A stretch of 64,000 nucleotides of DNA from the NCBI RefSeq assembly GCF_965214215.1, contig NZ_CBDCBD010000003.1:1550001-1614000 (forward strand), read 5' to 3'. The number at the start of each line of letters is the position of its first letter. The stretch's first letter is position 1. The position numbers and the translations under genes were made by a program. Below are positions 40,973-49,443 of the stretch, one piece after another. The DNA is from Poriferisodalis sp965214215 (GTDB taxonomy: Bacteria > Actinomycetota > Acidimicrobiia > Acidimicrobiales > Poriferisodalaceae). The notes under the pieces were generated by a model that saw only the letters and a list, made by a program, of their open reading frames with translations, had not been told where the DNA came from and made no database searches.

Positions 40973-42838
40973 ATGGCGGCACATCCAGCCCAGATCACAG
41001 CACCCATGCGGCGGCGATCCGCTTCGAAATCTCCCTCGCTGGCGGTACTGGCAGCGGTCGTGATAGCGATGCTCGTTGCGGGCACGACCGTCGCGTCTGC
41101 GCAACCGGCTCCGTCGGCTCAGCAGCGTCCGCAGGTCACTGTGGGACCCGAGGCCGGCGAGGTCGTCGTCAGTTGGAGTCCAGTCGCGGATGCGAGCTAC
41201 TACCGCATCGGCTGGCTCTCCAAAGCCGACTACGACGCAGCGACAGCCGCCGACGAAGACTGGATGGCCGCCTTCACATCGGTGAGCGTCGCCAACACGG
41301 GCCAGGCGCAGCACACCGTGGAACACTTGACGCCCGGTTCTTCGTACTGGTTCATCGTCGGCGCCAGCGATCAGCGCTACGGCGAGCCCCAGTGGTCACT
41401 GTGGTCCGAGCTGGTGCGCCTGCCCGGCGGTCCGGCTGCGTGCGCAAGCGACCGAGCGACGCTGGGAGCGTTCCACCATGCCACCGGCGGCCCCGATTGG
41501 CGCATCAGCGTCAACTGGCTGAACGAGAGCGCCCCTCTCGACGAGTGGTTTGGTGTGTCCACCGACAGCGACGGCTGCGTGCTCGTTCTGTACCTCAACA
41601 ACAATGACTTGTCAGGTGAGATTCCGCCGGAGCTGGCCGGGCTGTCCAGACTGCGCTCACTGCACCTGGGGAACAATGACCTGACGGGCGAGATTCCGCC
41701 GGAGCTGGCCGGGCTGGACGATCTGCGTGTCCTGGCATTGGTGCACAACGATCTCAGCGGCGAGATCCCCAAAGAGCTCGGCGGCATGGCGAAACTCAGC
41801 GTTCTGGATCTCGACGGCAACGAACTGACCGGACTGCTGCCGCTCGAATTGACTGATCTCGCTGAACTGCGCGTCCTGTCGGTGGACCGCAACATGCTGA
41901 GTGGTCCCATACCCGCGGAGTTCGGCACCATGACCAATCTCACCAACTTGGAGCTGTGGCGCAACGAGCTGTCCGGCCCGATCCCGGTCGAACTCGCCAA
42001 ACTCGTCAACCTCAGGACGCTCGACGTCGATGAGAACGAGCTCACCGGGGAGATTCCCGTCGAACTCGGCAATCTCGTCAACCTGCGGTATCTGTGGCTG
42101 CGGGAGAACCAGTTCACCGGTGAGATCCCGACGGAGCTGAACAACTTGGCCAACTTGGTCGTGTTGGGGTTGGACGGCAACCGGCTGGCCGGCGAAATTC
42201 CGCCGGGGTTCGGCAGTTTCGACCGGCTTGAGTACCTGTACCTGAACGACAACGATCTCACCGGAGAGATCCCGGCCCAACTCGGCAATCTGTCCAAGCT
42301 GAAGTGGTTGTATCTCCACGGCAATCGGCTGACCGGGGAGATACCAGAAGAACTCGGCGGCCTGGCCGAGCTGGAGCGGCTGCAACTTGACAGGAACCGC
42401 CTGACGGGCGAAATACCGAAGGAGCTGGGCAGTCTCGCCGACCTCGAACGCCTGGTGCTCGACCAGAATTCGCTGACCGGCGCGATCCCCGCCGAGCTGG
42501 GCAACCTGGCAGAGCTGACCTACTTGAGCGTCAACCGCAACCAGTTGAGCGGTGCCATCCCAACCGAGCTGGGCGCTCTGAGCAACCTCGAGCAATTGCG
42601 ACTGGACAACAACCAGTTCAACGGTCAGATCCCGCGAGCGCTGGGCAATCTGATCAAGCTGGAACAGCTGCACCTGGACAACAACCTGCTCAGCGGGCCG
42701 ATCCCCGCGGTATTGCTCGACCTTCCCGATCTCGCGGTGCTCTACCTCTCGAGCAACGACTTCACGGGGTGCATACCGGCTGCGTTCCTGGACGTCGCAG
42801 ACAACGACCTCGACGAGCTCGCCATGGACACATGCTGA
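40973..42838 (+). CDS. Exported FN3 + plant-type leucine-rich-repeat protein
   Basis: A 621-residue protein. ATG 40973 follows AAGGAGG, an ideal ribosome binding site. Residues ~22-43 (LAVLAAVVIAMLVAGTTVAS) are a signal or anchor helix. Residues ~50-138 look like a fibronectin type III domain (VVVSWSPVADASYYRIGW, then HTVEHLTPGSSYWFIVGASD). Residues ~150-205 are a plant-type LRR cap (ATLGAFHHATGGPDW...NWL). Then come 17 repeats of 24 residues of the form L-S/T-G-x-I-P-x-E-L, as in plant receptor-like proteins, ending with a Cys-containing cap. No transmembrane tail or sorting signal follows. It is probably a surface adhesion or recognition protein; the partner is unknown. Confidence 0.9.
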   Translation: MAAHPAQITAPMRRRSASKSPSLAVLAAVVIAMLVAGTTVASAQPAPSAQQRPQVTVGPEAGEVVVSWSPVADASYYRIGWLSKADYDAATAADEDWMAAFTSVSVANTGQAQHTVEHLTPGSSYWFIVGASDQRYGEPQWSLWSELVRLPGGPAACASDRATLGAFHHATGGPDWRISVNWLNESAPLDEWFGVSTDSDGCVLVLYLNNNDLSGEIPPELAGLSRLRSLHLGNNDLTGEIPPELAGLDDLRVLALVHNDLSGEIPKELGGMAKLSVLDLDGNELTGLLPLELTDLAELRVLSVDRNMLSGPIPAEFGTMTNLTNLELWRNELSGPIPVELAKLVNLRTLDVDENELTGEIPVELGNLVNLRYLWLRENQFTGEIPTELNNLANLVVLGLDGNRLAGEIPPGFGSFDRLEYLYLNDNDLTGEIPAQLGNLSKLKWLYLHGNRLTGEIPEELGGLAELERLQLDRNRLTGEIPKELGSLADLERLVLDQNSLTGAIPAELGNLAELTYLSVNRNQLSGAIPTELGALSNLEQLRLDNNQFNGQIPRALGNLIKLEQLHLDNNLLSGPIPAVLLDLPDLAVLYLSSNDFTGCIPAAFLDVADNDLDELAMDTC

Positions 42839-42910
42839 GGCGACGGCGTCTCGCGCGCGCTTGAGCGCAGGTCCGGAGCTGAGCCAGGGCGCTCGGGCCG
42901 GCTCAGCGAC

Positions 42911-44320
42911 TCACTGCAAGTATTGGCAGAGACCCCGGGGCAGGTACCTGCCGTCACCGGCTCGGCCCAGGTATTGGCCGTCGTCGACAATCTTGCGTCC
43001 ACGCGAGAACACCGTGTCGACGTGGCCCGTCACCTCGACACCCTCGTAGGCCGAATGGTCGATGTTCATGTGGTGATTGTCGACGCTGATCCTCCAGCGA
43101 TGCTCGGGGTCATAGATCACGACGTCGGCGTCCGAGCCAGCCGCGATGATCCCCTTGCGGGGGTACAGGCCCATCATGCGGGCCGGGGTTGTGGCGCACA
43201 GCTCCACCCAGCGGGCCAAGCCGATCTCGCCGGTGACCACGCCCTGGAAGATCAAGTCCATGCGGTGTTCGACGCCGCCGATGCCGTTGGGGATCGCCCG
43301 GAAGTCGCCGACGCCCAGCTCCTTTTGCTCCTTCATGCAGAACGGGCAGTGGTCGGTGGACACGACGGCCAGGTCGTTGGTGCGCAGCCCCTTCCACAAG
43401 GCGTTCTGGTGGCCTTGCTCATGAGAGCGGATCGGAGTCGAGCACACGTAGGCAGCGCCCTCGAAACCGGGCCGGTCGAGGTGCTCTTCCAAGCTGAAGT
43501 GCAGGTACTGCGGGCAGGTTTCGGCGAACACGTTCATGCCCGCGTCGCGCGCCAGCGCCACCTGCTCAAGGGCCTCGGCGGCCGAGAGATGCACGATGTA
43601 CAGCGGCGCTGCACCCACCTTGGCCAGCTGGATGGCCCGATGGGTGGCTTCGGATTCGAGCTCGGGGCGACGCACATAGCCGTGGTTGACCGGAGCGGTC
43701 TCGCCCCGCTCGAAGGCCTGCGCAGCCAGCACGTCGATGGCCAAGCCGTTCTCGGCGTGCATCATGATCAGCCCGCCGTTGCCGGCCGCTTGCTGCATGA
43801 CGCGCAATATCTGGCCGTCGTCGGACAGCAGCCGCCCTGGATACGCCATGAACAGCTTGAAGCTCGTGATGCCCTCGTCGACCAGCAGGTCCATCTCGGT
43901 GAGCGCGCTGGCGGTGACGTCGCCGAGGATCATGTGCATGCCGTAGTCGATGGCGCAGCGCCCCTCGGCTTCGGCCATGCGGGCATCGAGGCAGGCCCGG
44001 ACGTTCTCGCCCTGGCTCTGGGTCACGAAGTCCACGATCGTGGTGGTTCCGCCCCACGCCGCCGCCCGCGTGCCGGTCTCGAACGTGTCCGACGATTGCG
44101 TCGGGCCGATCGGCAGAGACATATGGGTATGCACGTCGACGCCGCCCGGCACCACGAGCCGGTCCGTTGCATCGACGACTTGGGCGCCCCGTTCGGCGGC
44201 AGCCGCAATCTCGCTGCCGGGCAGCAGCACCGCCGCGACCTGCTCGCCGTCGATCAGCACCTCGGCCGGCGCCGCGCCGGTCGGGCCGACAACCGTTCCT
44301 CCCTTGATAAGCGTCGTCAT
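42911..44320 (-). CDS. hydA: Dihydropyrimidinase / D-hydantoinase
   Basis: A 469-residue cyclic amidohydrolase from ATG 44320. Metal-binding residues are GGVDVHTHMSLP (HxH), the carboxylated Lys in SFKLFMAYPGRL, His in LIMMHAEN and IVHLSAAEAL, and Asp in VVSTDHCPFCM. It opens dihydropyrimidine or hydantoin rings to N-carbamoyl acids. It is divergent from an MFS transporter 139 bases away, which may import the substrate. Length and motifs are complete. Confidence 0.93.
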   Translation of the reverse strand: MTTLIKGGTVVGPTGAAPAEVLIDGEQVAAVLLPGSEIAAAAERGAQVVDATDRLVVPGGVDVHTHMSLPIGPTQSSDTFETGTRAAAWGGTTTIVDFVTQSQGENVRACLDARMAEAEGRCAIDYGMHMILGDVTASALTEMDLLVDEGITSFKLFMAYPGRLLSDDGQILRVMQQAAGNGGLIMMHAENGLAIDVLAAQAFERGETAPVNHGYVRRPELESEATHRAIQLAKVGAAPLYIVHLSAAEALEQVALARDAGMNVFAETCPQYLHFSLEEHLDRPGFEGAAYVCSTPIRSHEQGHQNALWKGLRTNDLAVVSTDHCPFCMKEQKELGVGDFRAIPNGIGGVEHRMDLIFQGVVTGEIGLARWVELCATTPARMMGLYPRKGIIAAGSDADVVIYDPEHRWRISVDNHHMNIDHSAYEGVEVTGHVDTVFSRGRKIVDDGQYLGRAGDGRYLPRGLCQYLQ

Positions 44321-44459
44321 GGTCTGGCGTCCTGTCGGTGGCGCTGACGGGTCAGCAGAGCGAACCCGAACGATAGGCCGACAGCCGACTGCGCCTCGTG
44401 CTCAGACGCTTCCGTGCGCGTCCCGACGCAACAGTCGTCGGTTCGGGCAGGATGTATCG

Positions 44460-45806
44460 ATGTCCAAACGCAGCACCGCCTTCCGCGGATGGAAGGTGGT
44501 GGGTGCGGGAGGAATGATGCAGGGCCTGCAATCGGCCCTGTTCATGCACGCTTCGGGCTCCTATCTCGTGGAGTTGCAGCGAGAGTTCGGCTGGAGCAAA
44601 ACCGCCTTGTCGGGCGCGGTGGCGATGAACCGTGCCGAGACGGCGCTGCTGGGGCCGGCGCAAGGCTGGCTGCTCGACCGCTTCGGCCCTCGCGCCATCG
44701 CCCGCACCGGCGCCGTGTTCATGGCCGCCGGCTTTGTGTTCTTCGGACAGGTCCACTCGCTGTGGCAGTTCTATGCCGCATTCATGCTCATTGCCGTGGG
44801 TTCGAGCTTCTGCGGCTTCGTGACCGTGACGGTCTCGATCGTGCGCTGGTTCGAGCGGCTGCGAGCACGTGCGCTCTCGGTGGGCGGCATGGGCTTGGGC
44901 ATTGGCGGGATGTGCGTGCCGCTGATCGTGCTGTCGTTCTCGTACTTCGGCTGGCGGGCCACAGCAACGGTCGCCGGGGTTGCGGGCGCTGCGGCAGCAT
45001 GGTGGCTGGCCAAGTACCTCGAAGGACGTCCTGAGGACTTCGGCCAGGAAATCGACGGCGGGGCGCACGTGGTGGCGAGCGGCACGACGGTGCGCGCCGA
45101 GGGCGTCAGCGACATCCACTTCACCGCAGGCGAGGCCCTGCGCACGCGGGCGTTCTGGATGATCTCGCTCGGGCACATGAGCGCGCTGTTCGTAGTGGGC
45201 GTGGTGATGGCGCACCTGCAGCTTTTCTTGACCGCGGAGCGTGGCTACTCCTTGCAGCAGGCCAGCTTCGTGGCGGCGTCGCTCCCGTTCGTCCAGCTCG
45301 GGGGCATGGCCCTCGGCGGCTATCTCGGAGACCGCATCAACAAGCGGCTCATCGCGTCGGTGGCCATGTGCGGCCACGCGGGCGGCCTGCTGCTGCTGGC
45401 CTGGTCGCCCAACGTGACAGTCGTGGCGCTGTTCGTGGTGCTGCACGGACTGGCGTGGGGCGCACGCGGCCCGCTGATGCAGGCGCTGCGAGCCGACTAC
45501 TTCGGCTCGTCGTCGTTCGCCACGATCATGGGCATCAGCTCGACCATCGTCATGACCGGCACCGTTCTCGGGCCGTTGGTCGGCGGCTGGATCGCCGACA
45601 TGACCGGCAGCTACGTTCCCGCCTTCATCCTGCTGTCGGCCATGACGGCCCTCGGCATGATCTTCTTCGTGCTGGCCAAGCCCCCCGCACCTCCCCACAG
45701 AGACGATGACTCCCAGCGAGGTGCTTCGGCCCCGCCCGGCGTCGGCGCCGCGCTGCCTGCTGCATCTGACGCTGCGCGGCCATCACGCCCTGAGATGACA
45801 GGCTGA
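44460..45806 (+). CDS. MFS transporter
   Basis: A 448-residue major-facilitator protein. ATG 44460 (MSKRSTAFRGWKVVGAGGMM) has AGGA upstream. The frame extends far upstream, but that part is antisense to the hydantoinase gene. There are twelve predicted helices in two halves around a cytoplasmic loop near residue 205. The loop-2 motif reads GPAQGWLLDRFGPRAIARTG, and the equivalent in the second half GGYLGDRINKRL. The pattern resembles the oxalate/formate and monocarboxylate MFS groups. The C-terminal tail is Pro/Ala-rich. The substrate may relate to the divergent hydantoinase. Confidence 0.9.
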   Translation: MSKRSTAFRGWKVVGAGGMMQGLQSALFMHASGSYLVELQREFGWSKTALSGAVAMNRAETALLGPAQGWLLDRFGPRAIARTGAVFMAAGFVFFGQVHSLWQFYAAFMLIAVGSSFCGFVTVTVSIVRWFERLRARALSVGGMGLGIGGMCVPLIVLSFSYFGWRATATVAGVAGAAAAWWLAKYLEGRPEDFGQEIDGGAHVVASGTTVRAEGVSDIHFTAGEALRTRAFWMISLGHMSALFVVGVVMAHLQLFLTAERGYSLQQASFVAASLPFVQLGGMALGGYLGDRINKRLIASVAMCGHAGGLLLLAWSPNVTVVALFVVLHGLAWGARGPLMQALRADYFGSSSFATIMGISSTIVMTGTVLGPLVGGWIADMTGSYVPAFILLSAMTALGMIFFVLAKPPAPPHRDDDSQRGASAPPGVGAALPAASDAARPSRPEMTG

Positions 45807-45896
45807 GACACATGTCGGCTGGTCGGGTTCAGCGCAGCGGCACCGCAGGTCTGCTGTCGCGTCGGGTGATGGCAGGCTGAGACCTATGTCGGTTGA
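45794..45896. repeat. Short direct repeat around the P450 start
   Basis: A ~29-bp sequence containing GGCTGAGAC and ATGTCGG occurs at 45794-45822 and again at 45868-45896. The first copy carries the MFS stop codon, the second the P450 start codon. Both contain an ATGTCGG, so the first is a decoy start. The copies differ at a few positions. Confidence 0.7.
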
Positions 45897-47301
45897 TGTT
45901 GCTGCGACCGAAAGCGCATCAGAGCTCACGTCTGCGCTCGACCCGACGCCGCTGTTCGATCCACGCACCTATCTCGATGGCGTGCCCCATGGCCTGATCG
46001 CCGATCTGCGGGCACACGCACCGGTTCACTGGGTGCCCGAACCGGAGCTGATGGGCTGGGAGGCCGGACCCGGCTTCTGGGCGGTGCTCACCCACGAGCT
46101 GATGAACCGAGTGCTGCGCGACCCCGCCACGTTCTCCTCCCACCTCGGCGCCACGCAGATCCGCGACCCCCAGACCGCTGCAATGCTCGAATTCGTCCAG
46201 CGGATGATGCTCAACCAGGACCCGCCGCAGCACACCCGGCTGCGGCGCCTGCTGATGCGTTCGTTCACACCGAGTGCCGTCGCGCAGCTCGAGGCCACCA
46301 TCTCGGCCCGTGCCGAGCGCCTGGTGAGCGCAGTCGTGGACCGGGGCCGTGCCGACTTCGCCAAAGAGGTCTCAGCGGAGCTGCCGCTGCTGACGCTCGC
46401 CGACATCATGGGTGTGCCGAGCGAGGACCGGATGCTGCTGTTCGACTGGTCCAACCGCGTCATCGGCTACCAAGACGCCGAGTACGCGGTCTCCGATGCG
46501 TTCGATCCAGCGACGGGTACCGAGATGGCGCGACGCTCACGAGAGGTGCGGGCGGCGATCCGCCCTGACCCCGACGGCCGTATGCCCGACCCCCGCTCCC
46601 GCGAGGGCCTCGCAGACATGTACGCCTACGCACACGATCTGGCGAACTACAAGCGGGCCGAGCCGGGCGCCGACGTGGTCTCGCTCCTGCTGGCGGCCGA
46701 CGACGCCGAGGGCGCCATCACCAACGAAGAATTCGAGACCATGTTCTTCCTCTTCGCCGTGGCGGGCAACGAGACGTTGCGCAACGGGATACCCGGAGGC
46801 TTGTGGGCGCTGTTGACCCACCGTGACCAGCTCGCCAAGCTGCTCGCCGAGCCCGAGCTGCTGCGGGGTGCCATCGAGGAGATGCTGCGATACATACCGC
46901 CGGTGGTGCATTTTCGTCGCACTGCGACACGTGACGTCGAGCTCGGCGGCCGCTTGGTGAACGCCGGTGAGAAGGTCGTGGTCTTCCATGTGGCGGCCAA
47001 TCGAGACCCTGCAGTGTTTGCCGAGCCCGACCGGTTCAATATCGAGCGCAGCCCGAACGACCACCTCACCTTCGGGGCCGGCCCGCACTTCTGCCTGGGT
47101 GCGCACTTGGCGCGGCGGCAGATGTCGGCCATGTTCACCGAGGCGCTGTGGCGTATGCCGAACCTGCGGCTCGATCCCGACCGCCCGCCAGAACGCTTGC
47201 TGTCGAACTTCCAGCACGGCTTCAAGCACCTGCCGGTGCTCTGGGACACCCCGGCCATGCCCGCAGCCTCACCCGCCGGACCCTCAGGCAACGCAGAATG
47301 A
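45886..47301 (+). CDS. Cytochrome P450
   Basis: A 471-residue soluble bacterial P450 from ATG 45886. The I-helix shows FFLFAVAGNETLRNG (AGNET replacing the common AGxxT), the K-helix EEMLRYIPPVVHFRR (ExxR), and the heme loop FGAGPHFCLGAHLARRQ with the Cys ligand. It is a monooxygenase needing a ferredoxin partner, which is not encoded here. About 10 bases separate it from the following F420 oxidoreductase, so they are one operon. The sequence resembles actinobacterial CYPs for steroid, terpene or fatty acid oxidation; the substrate is unknown. Confidence 0.94.
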   Translation: MSVDVAATESASELTSALDPTPLFDPRTYLDGVPHGLIADLRAHAPVHWVPEPELMGWEAGPGFWAVLTHELMNRVLRDPATFSSHLGATQIRDPQTAAMLEFVQRMMLNQDPPQHTRLRRLLMRSFTPSAVAQLEATISARAERLVSAVVDRGRADFAKEVSAELPLLTLADIMGVPSEDRMLLFDWSNRVIGYQDAEYAVSDAFDPATGTEMARRSREVRAAIRPDPDGRMPDPRSREGLADMYAYAHDLANYKRAEPGADVVSLLLAADDAEGAITNEEFETMFFLFAVAGNETLRNGIPGGLWALLTHRDQLAKLLAEPELLRGAIEEMLRYIPPVVHFRRTATRDVELGGRLVNAGEKVVVFHVAANRDPAVFAEPDRFNIERSPNDHLTFGAGPHFCLGAHLARRQMSAMFTEALWRMPNLRLDPDRPPERLLSNFQHGFKHLPVLWDTPAMPAASPAGPSGNAE

Positions 47302-47311
47302 GCCCGTCAAC

Positions 47312-48379
47312 ATGAACTCGACCGGCCGTGACGTGACTGACCGTGATTCGACTGACGGCGATTCGACCGGTCGTGGCGCGGTGCCGCCCATCCGTGTCGG
47401 CGTCACCCCCGACGTCAAGCTCTGGTCACGCCCGTGGGACGAGCGCCGCCGCTTGGTGGAGCTGGTCGCCGATGCCGGCATCGACACCATGTTCTTCGCC
47501 GACCATGTCAGCTTCCGGATCGGGCACGGCAATGACGGCATGGTCACCGCAGCGGCGCTTGCGAATCTGCACCCGAGTCTGGGCGTCTACCTCGGTGTGT
47601 ACCTGCTGCCGCTTCGTCATCCGGTTCCCGTCGCCCGCCAGCTCGCGAACCTGGCCGAGATGGCACCCGGGCGCATCAGCTTCGGTGTCGGCATCGGCGG
47701 AGACGACCGCCACGAGGTCGAGCTGTGTGGCGTCGACCCACGCACCCGAGGGCGGCGCACCGACGAGTCGCTTGAGATTGTGCTGCGGCTGCTGGGCGGC
47801 GAGACAGTCGATCACCACGGCGAGTTCTTCTCGATGTCACAGGCGCGCATCATCCCGGTGCCCGACCCGCCCATCCCGACCTACGTCGGCGGGCGCTCCG
47901 ATGCCGCAATCCGCCGCGCCGGCCGTTTTGCCGACGGCTGGCTGGGCATCTGGTGCACCGTCGAGCACTACCGGGCCGCGCTGCGTCTGTACTCGCAGAC
48001 CGCGGCCAGCGAGCGAGCCGTCCCCGGCGCACCGCCCGATGTCCCCGACCACGGCATCCAGCTGTGGGTCGGCATCGGCGACAACCCCGAAGAGGCGGCG
48101 AACTGCGTCGCCCCCGAGCTGGAACGCTTCTACCGCGTGCCGTTCAAGGCCTTCGAGAAGTACACGCCCTACGGCACCGTCGACGACATCGTGGAGTTCT
48201 TCATGCCGTACCTGGAAGCGGGCTGCCGACATGTGAACATGACCCCTTGCGGCCCTGACCCCACCGAGGCGATCCTTGCGGCGGGGGAAGTGGCACGGCG
48301 CCTGCGCGACGCAGACCCGCTGGCCGCCGCGGCTGCGGGAGCGTCCCGCGTACCGCAGCGGGGGCACCCGATCCGATGA
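47312..48379 (+). CDS. LLM-class F420-dependent oxidoreductase
   Basis: A 355-residue luciferase-like protein starting at ATG 47312, 10 bases after the P450 stop. The first ~22 residues are a low-complexity Asp/Ser/Thr/Gly tract (TDRDSTDGDSTGRG) preceding the barrel, which starts IRVGVTPDVKLWSRPWDERR. Family motifs are FFADHVSFRIGHGNDG, GRISFGVGIGGDDRHEVE and IPTYVGGRSDAAIRRAGRFA. It would use F420 or FMN. It is co-transcribed with the P450 and probably the dioxygenase downstream, so it may act on the same compound. Confidence 0.9.
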   Translation: MNSTGRDVTDRDSTDGDSTGRGAVPPIRVGVTPDVKLWSRPWDERRRLVELVADAGIDTMFFADHVSFRIGHGNDGMVTAAALANLHPSLGVYLGVYLLPLRHPVPVARQLANLAEMAPGRISFGVGIGGDDRHEVELCGVDPRTRGRRTDESLEIVLRLLGGETVDHHGEFFSMSQARIIPVPDPPIPTYVGGRSDAAIRRAGRFADGWLGIWCTVEHYRAALRLYSQTAASERAVPGAPPDVPDHGIQLWVGIGDNPEEAANCVAPELERFYRVPFKAFEKYTPYGTVDDIVEFFMPYLEAGCRHVNMTPCGPDPTEAILAAGEVARRLRDADPLAAAAAGASRVPQRGHPIR

Positions 48380-48389
48380 GGACAGTCCG

Positions 48390-49316
48390 ATGAGCACAAC
48401 GGTGTCACCCCGGCGTCAGCCCGATCCGGCGCAATCCCATCTGCGGCAGCCCAGTTCAGGACTGCTCGATGTCCGGCCCCTGGCGGGAGCGCTCGGCGCG
48501 GAGCTGCGGGCGGCGGGGGGCGGCCGTCTCGATGTCAACGGCCTCGACGAGGCGCACGTCGCCGCGATACGCGACGCACTGTGCGCTTACCAAGTGGTCG
48601 TGTTGCGCGACCAACAGATGCAAGCCGGCGACCTGGCCAGCTTCGGCCGTCGCTTCGGCGAGCTGGAGCGTCACCCCTACCTCGGCGGCACATCGGCCGA
48701 GCCGGAGGTGGTGCCGGTCATCAAGGAGCCCCATGAGACCGTGAACTTCGGCGGCGGCTGGCATTCGGAGATGTCATTTCTGGAGTGCCCGCCGATGGCC
48801 ACGGCGCTGTACGCGGTCGAGGTGCCGAATTTCGGAGGGGACACGCTGTTCGCCAACCAGCAGGCGGCCTTCCTGGGGCTGTCCGACACGATGAAGCGCT
48901 TCGCTGAGAGCCTCAGCGCGGTGCACTCGGCGGCCCGCCAGTACGGCGGCGGAGGCGACTCGGACCAGAACGCCGGCCAGTACAGCTCGATGAGCGTCGA
49001 CGTGTCCGACGATGCTCACGCAAGCCTGACTCACCCGGTCGTGCGGACCCATCCCGAGACTGGCGCGAAGGCGCTGTATGTGAATCGGGCGTTCACCGAG
49101 GCGATCTCGGGCATGCGCCGTCATGAGTCCAAGGCAATGCTCGAGATGCTGTGGCGCCATGCCGTGAGCGAGCAGTTCACCTGCCGGGTGCGCTGGGCGC
49201 CGGGAACGCTGACCATGTGGGACAACCGCAGCGTCCAGCACTATGCGCTGAACGACTACCACGGCCAGCGGCGCCACATGCTCCGGGTGACGATCGCGGG
49301 CGATCGTCCGCGTTGA
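48390..49316 (+). CDS. TauD/TfdA-family Fe(II)/2-oxoglutarate dioxygenase
   Basis: A 308-residue dioxygenase from ATG 48390, with GAGGA upstream, 10 bases after the previous stop. The iron facial triad reads His-x-Glu in GGWHSEMSFLECPP and a distal His in NRSVQHYALNDYH. The 2-oxoglutarate-binding Arg is in HMLRVTIAGDRP. Most TauD proteins have His-x-Asp; Glu is an accepted but less common variant. Such enzymes hydroxylate sulfonates, phenoxy acids or carnitine precursors. Operon context with the P450 and CoA-transferase suggests stepwise oxidation of one substrate. Confidence 0.9.
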   Translation: MSTTVSPRRQPDPAQSHLRQPSSGLLDVRPLAGALGAELRAAGGGRLDVNGLDEAHVAAIRDALCAYQVVVLRDQQMQAGDLASFGRRFGELERHPYLGGTSAEPEVVPVIKEPHETVNFGGGWHSEMSFLECPPMATALYAVEVPNFGGDTLFANQQAAFLGLSDTMKRFAESLSAVHSAARQYGGGGDSDQNAGQYSSMSVDVSDDAHASLTHPVVRTHPETGAKALYVNRAFTEAISGMRRHESKAMLEMLWRHAVSEQFTCRVRWAPGTLTMWDNRSVQHYALNDYHGQRRHMLRVTIAGDRPR

Positions 49317-49443
49317 GGCAGGCCAAGTTGAACACAGCAGAGCGGACCACAGCGGAGTCGGAAGTCGCAGAGTCGCCCACAGCCGAGTCGGGCACCGGCC
49401 CGACGCAACACGACAGTGACGGAAGCAGAGGAAGCGAGCGCCG

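Noticed and set aside
44352..45698. Long open frame (448 codons) antisense to the MFS gene
   Set aside because: His/Arg/Gln-rich with no domain; it is the mirror of a GC-rich membrane-protein gene.
49320..49440. Small gene in the repeat-rich spacer before the CoA-transferase
   Set aside because: It can be read as Ala-Glu-Ser repeats but has no separate start or ribosome binding site and continues from the overlapping dioxygenase region.
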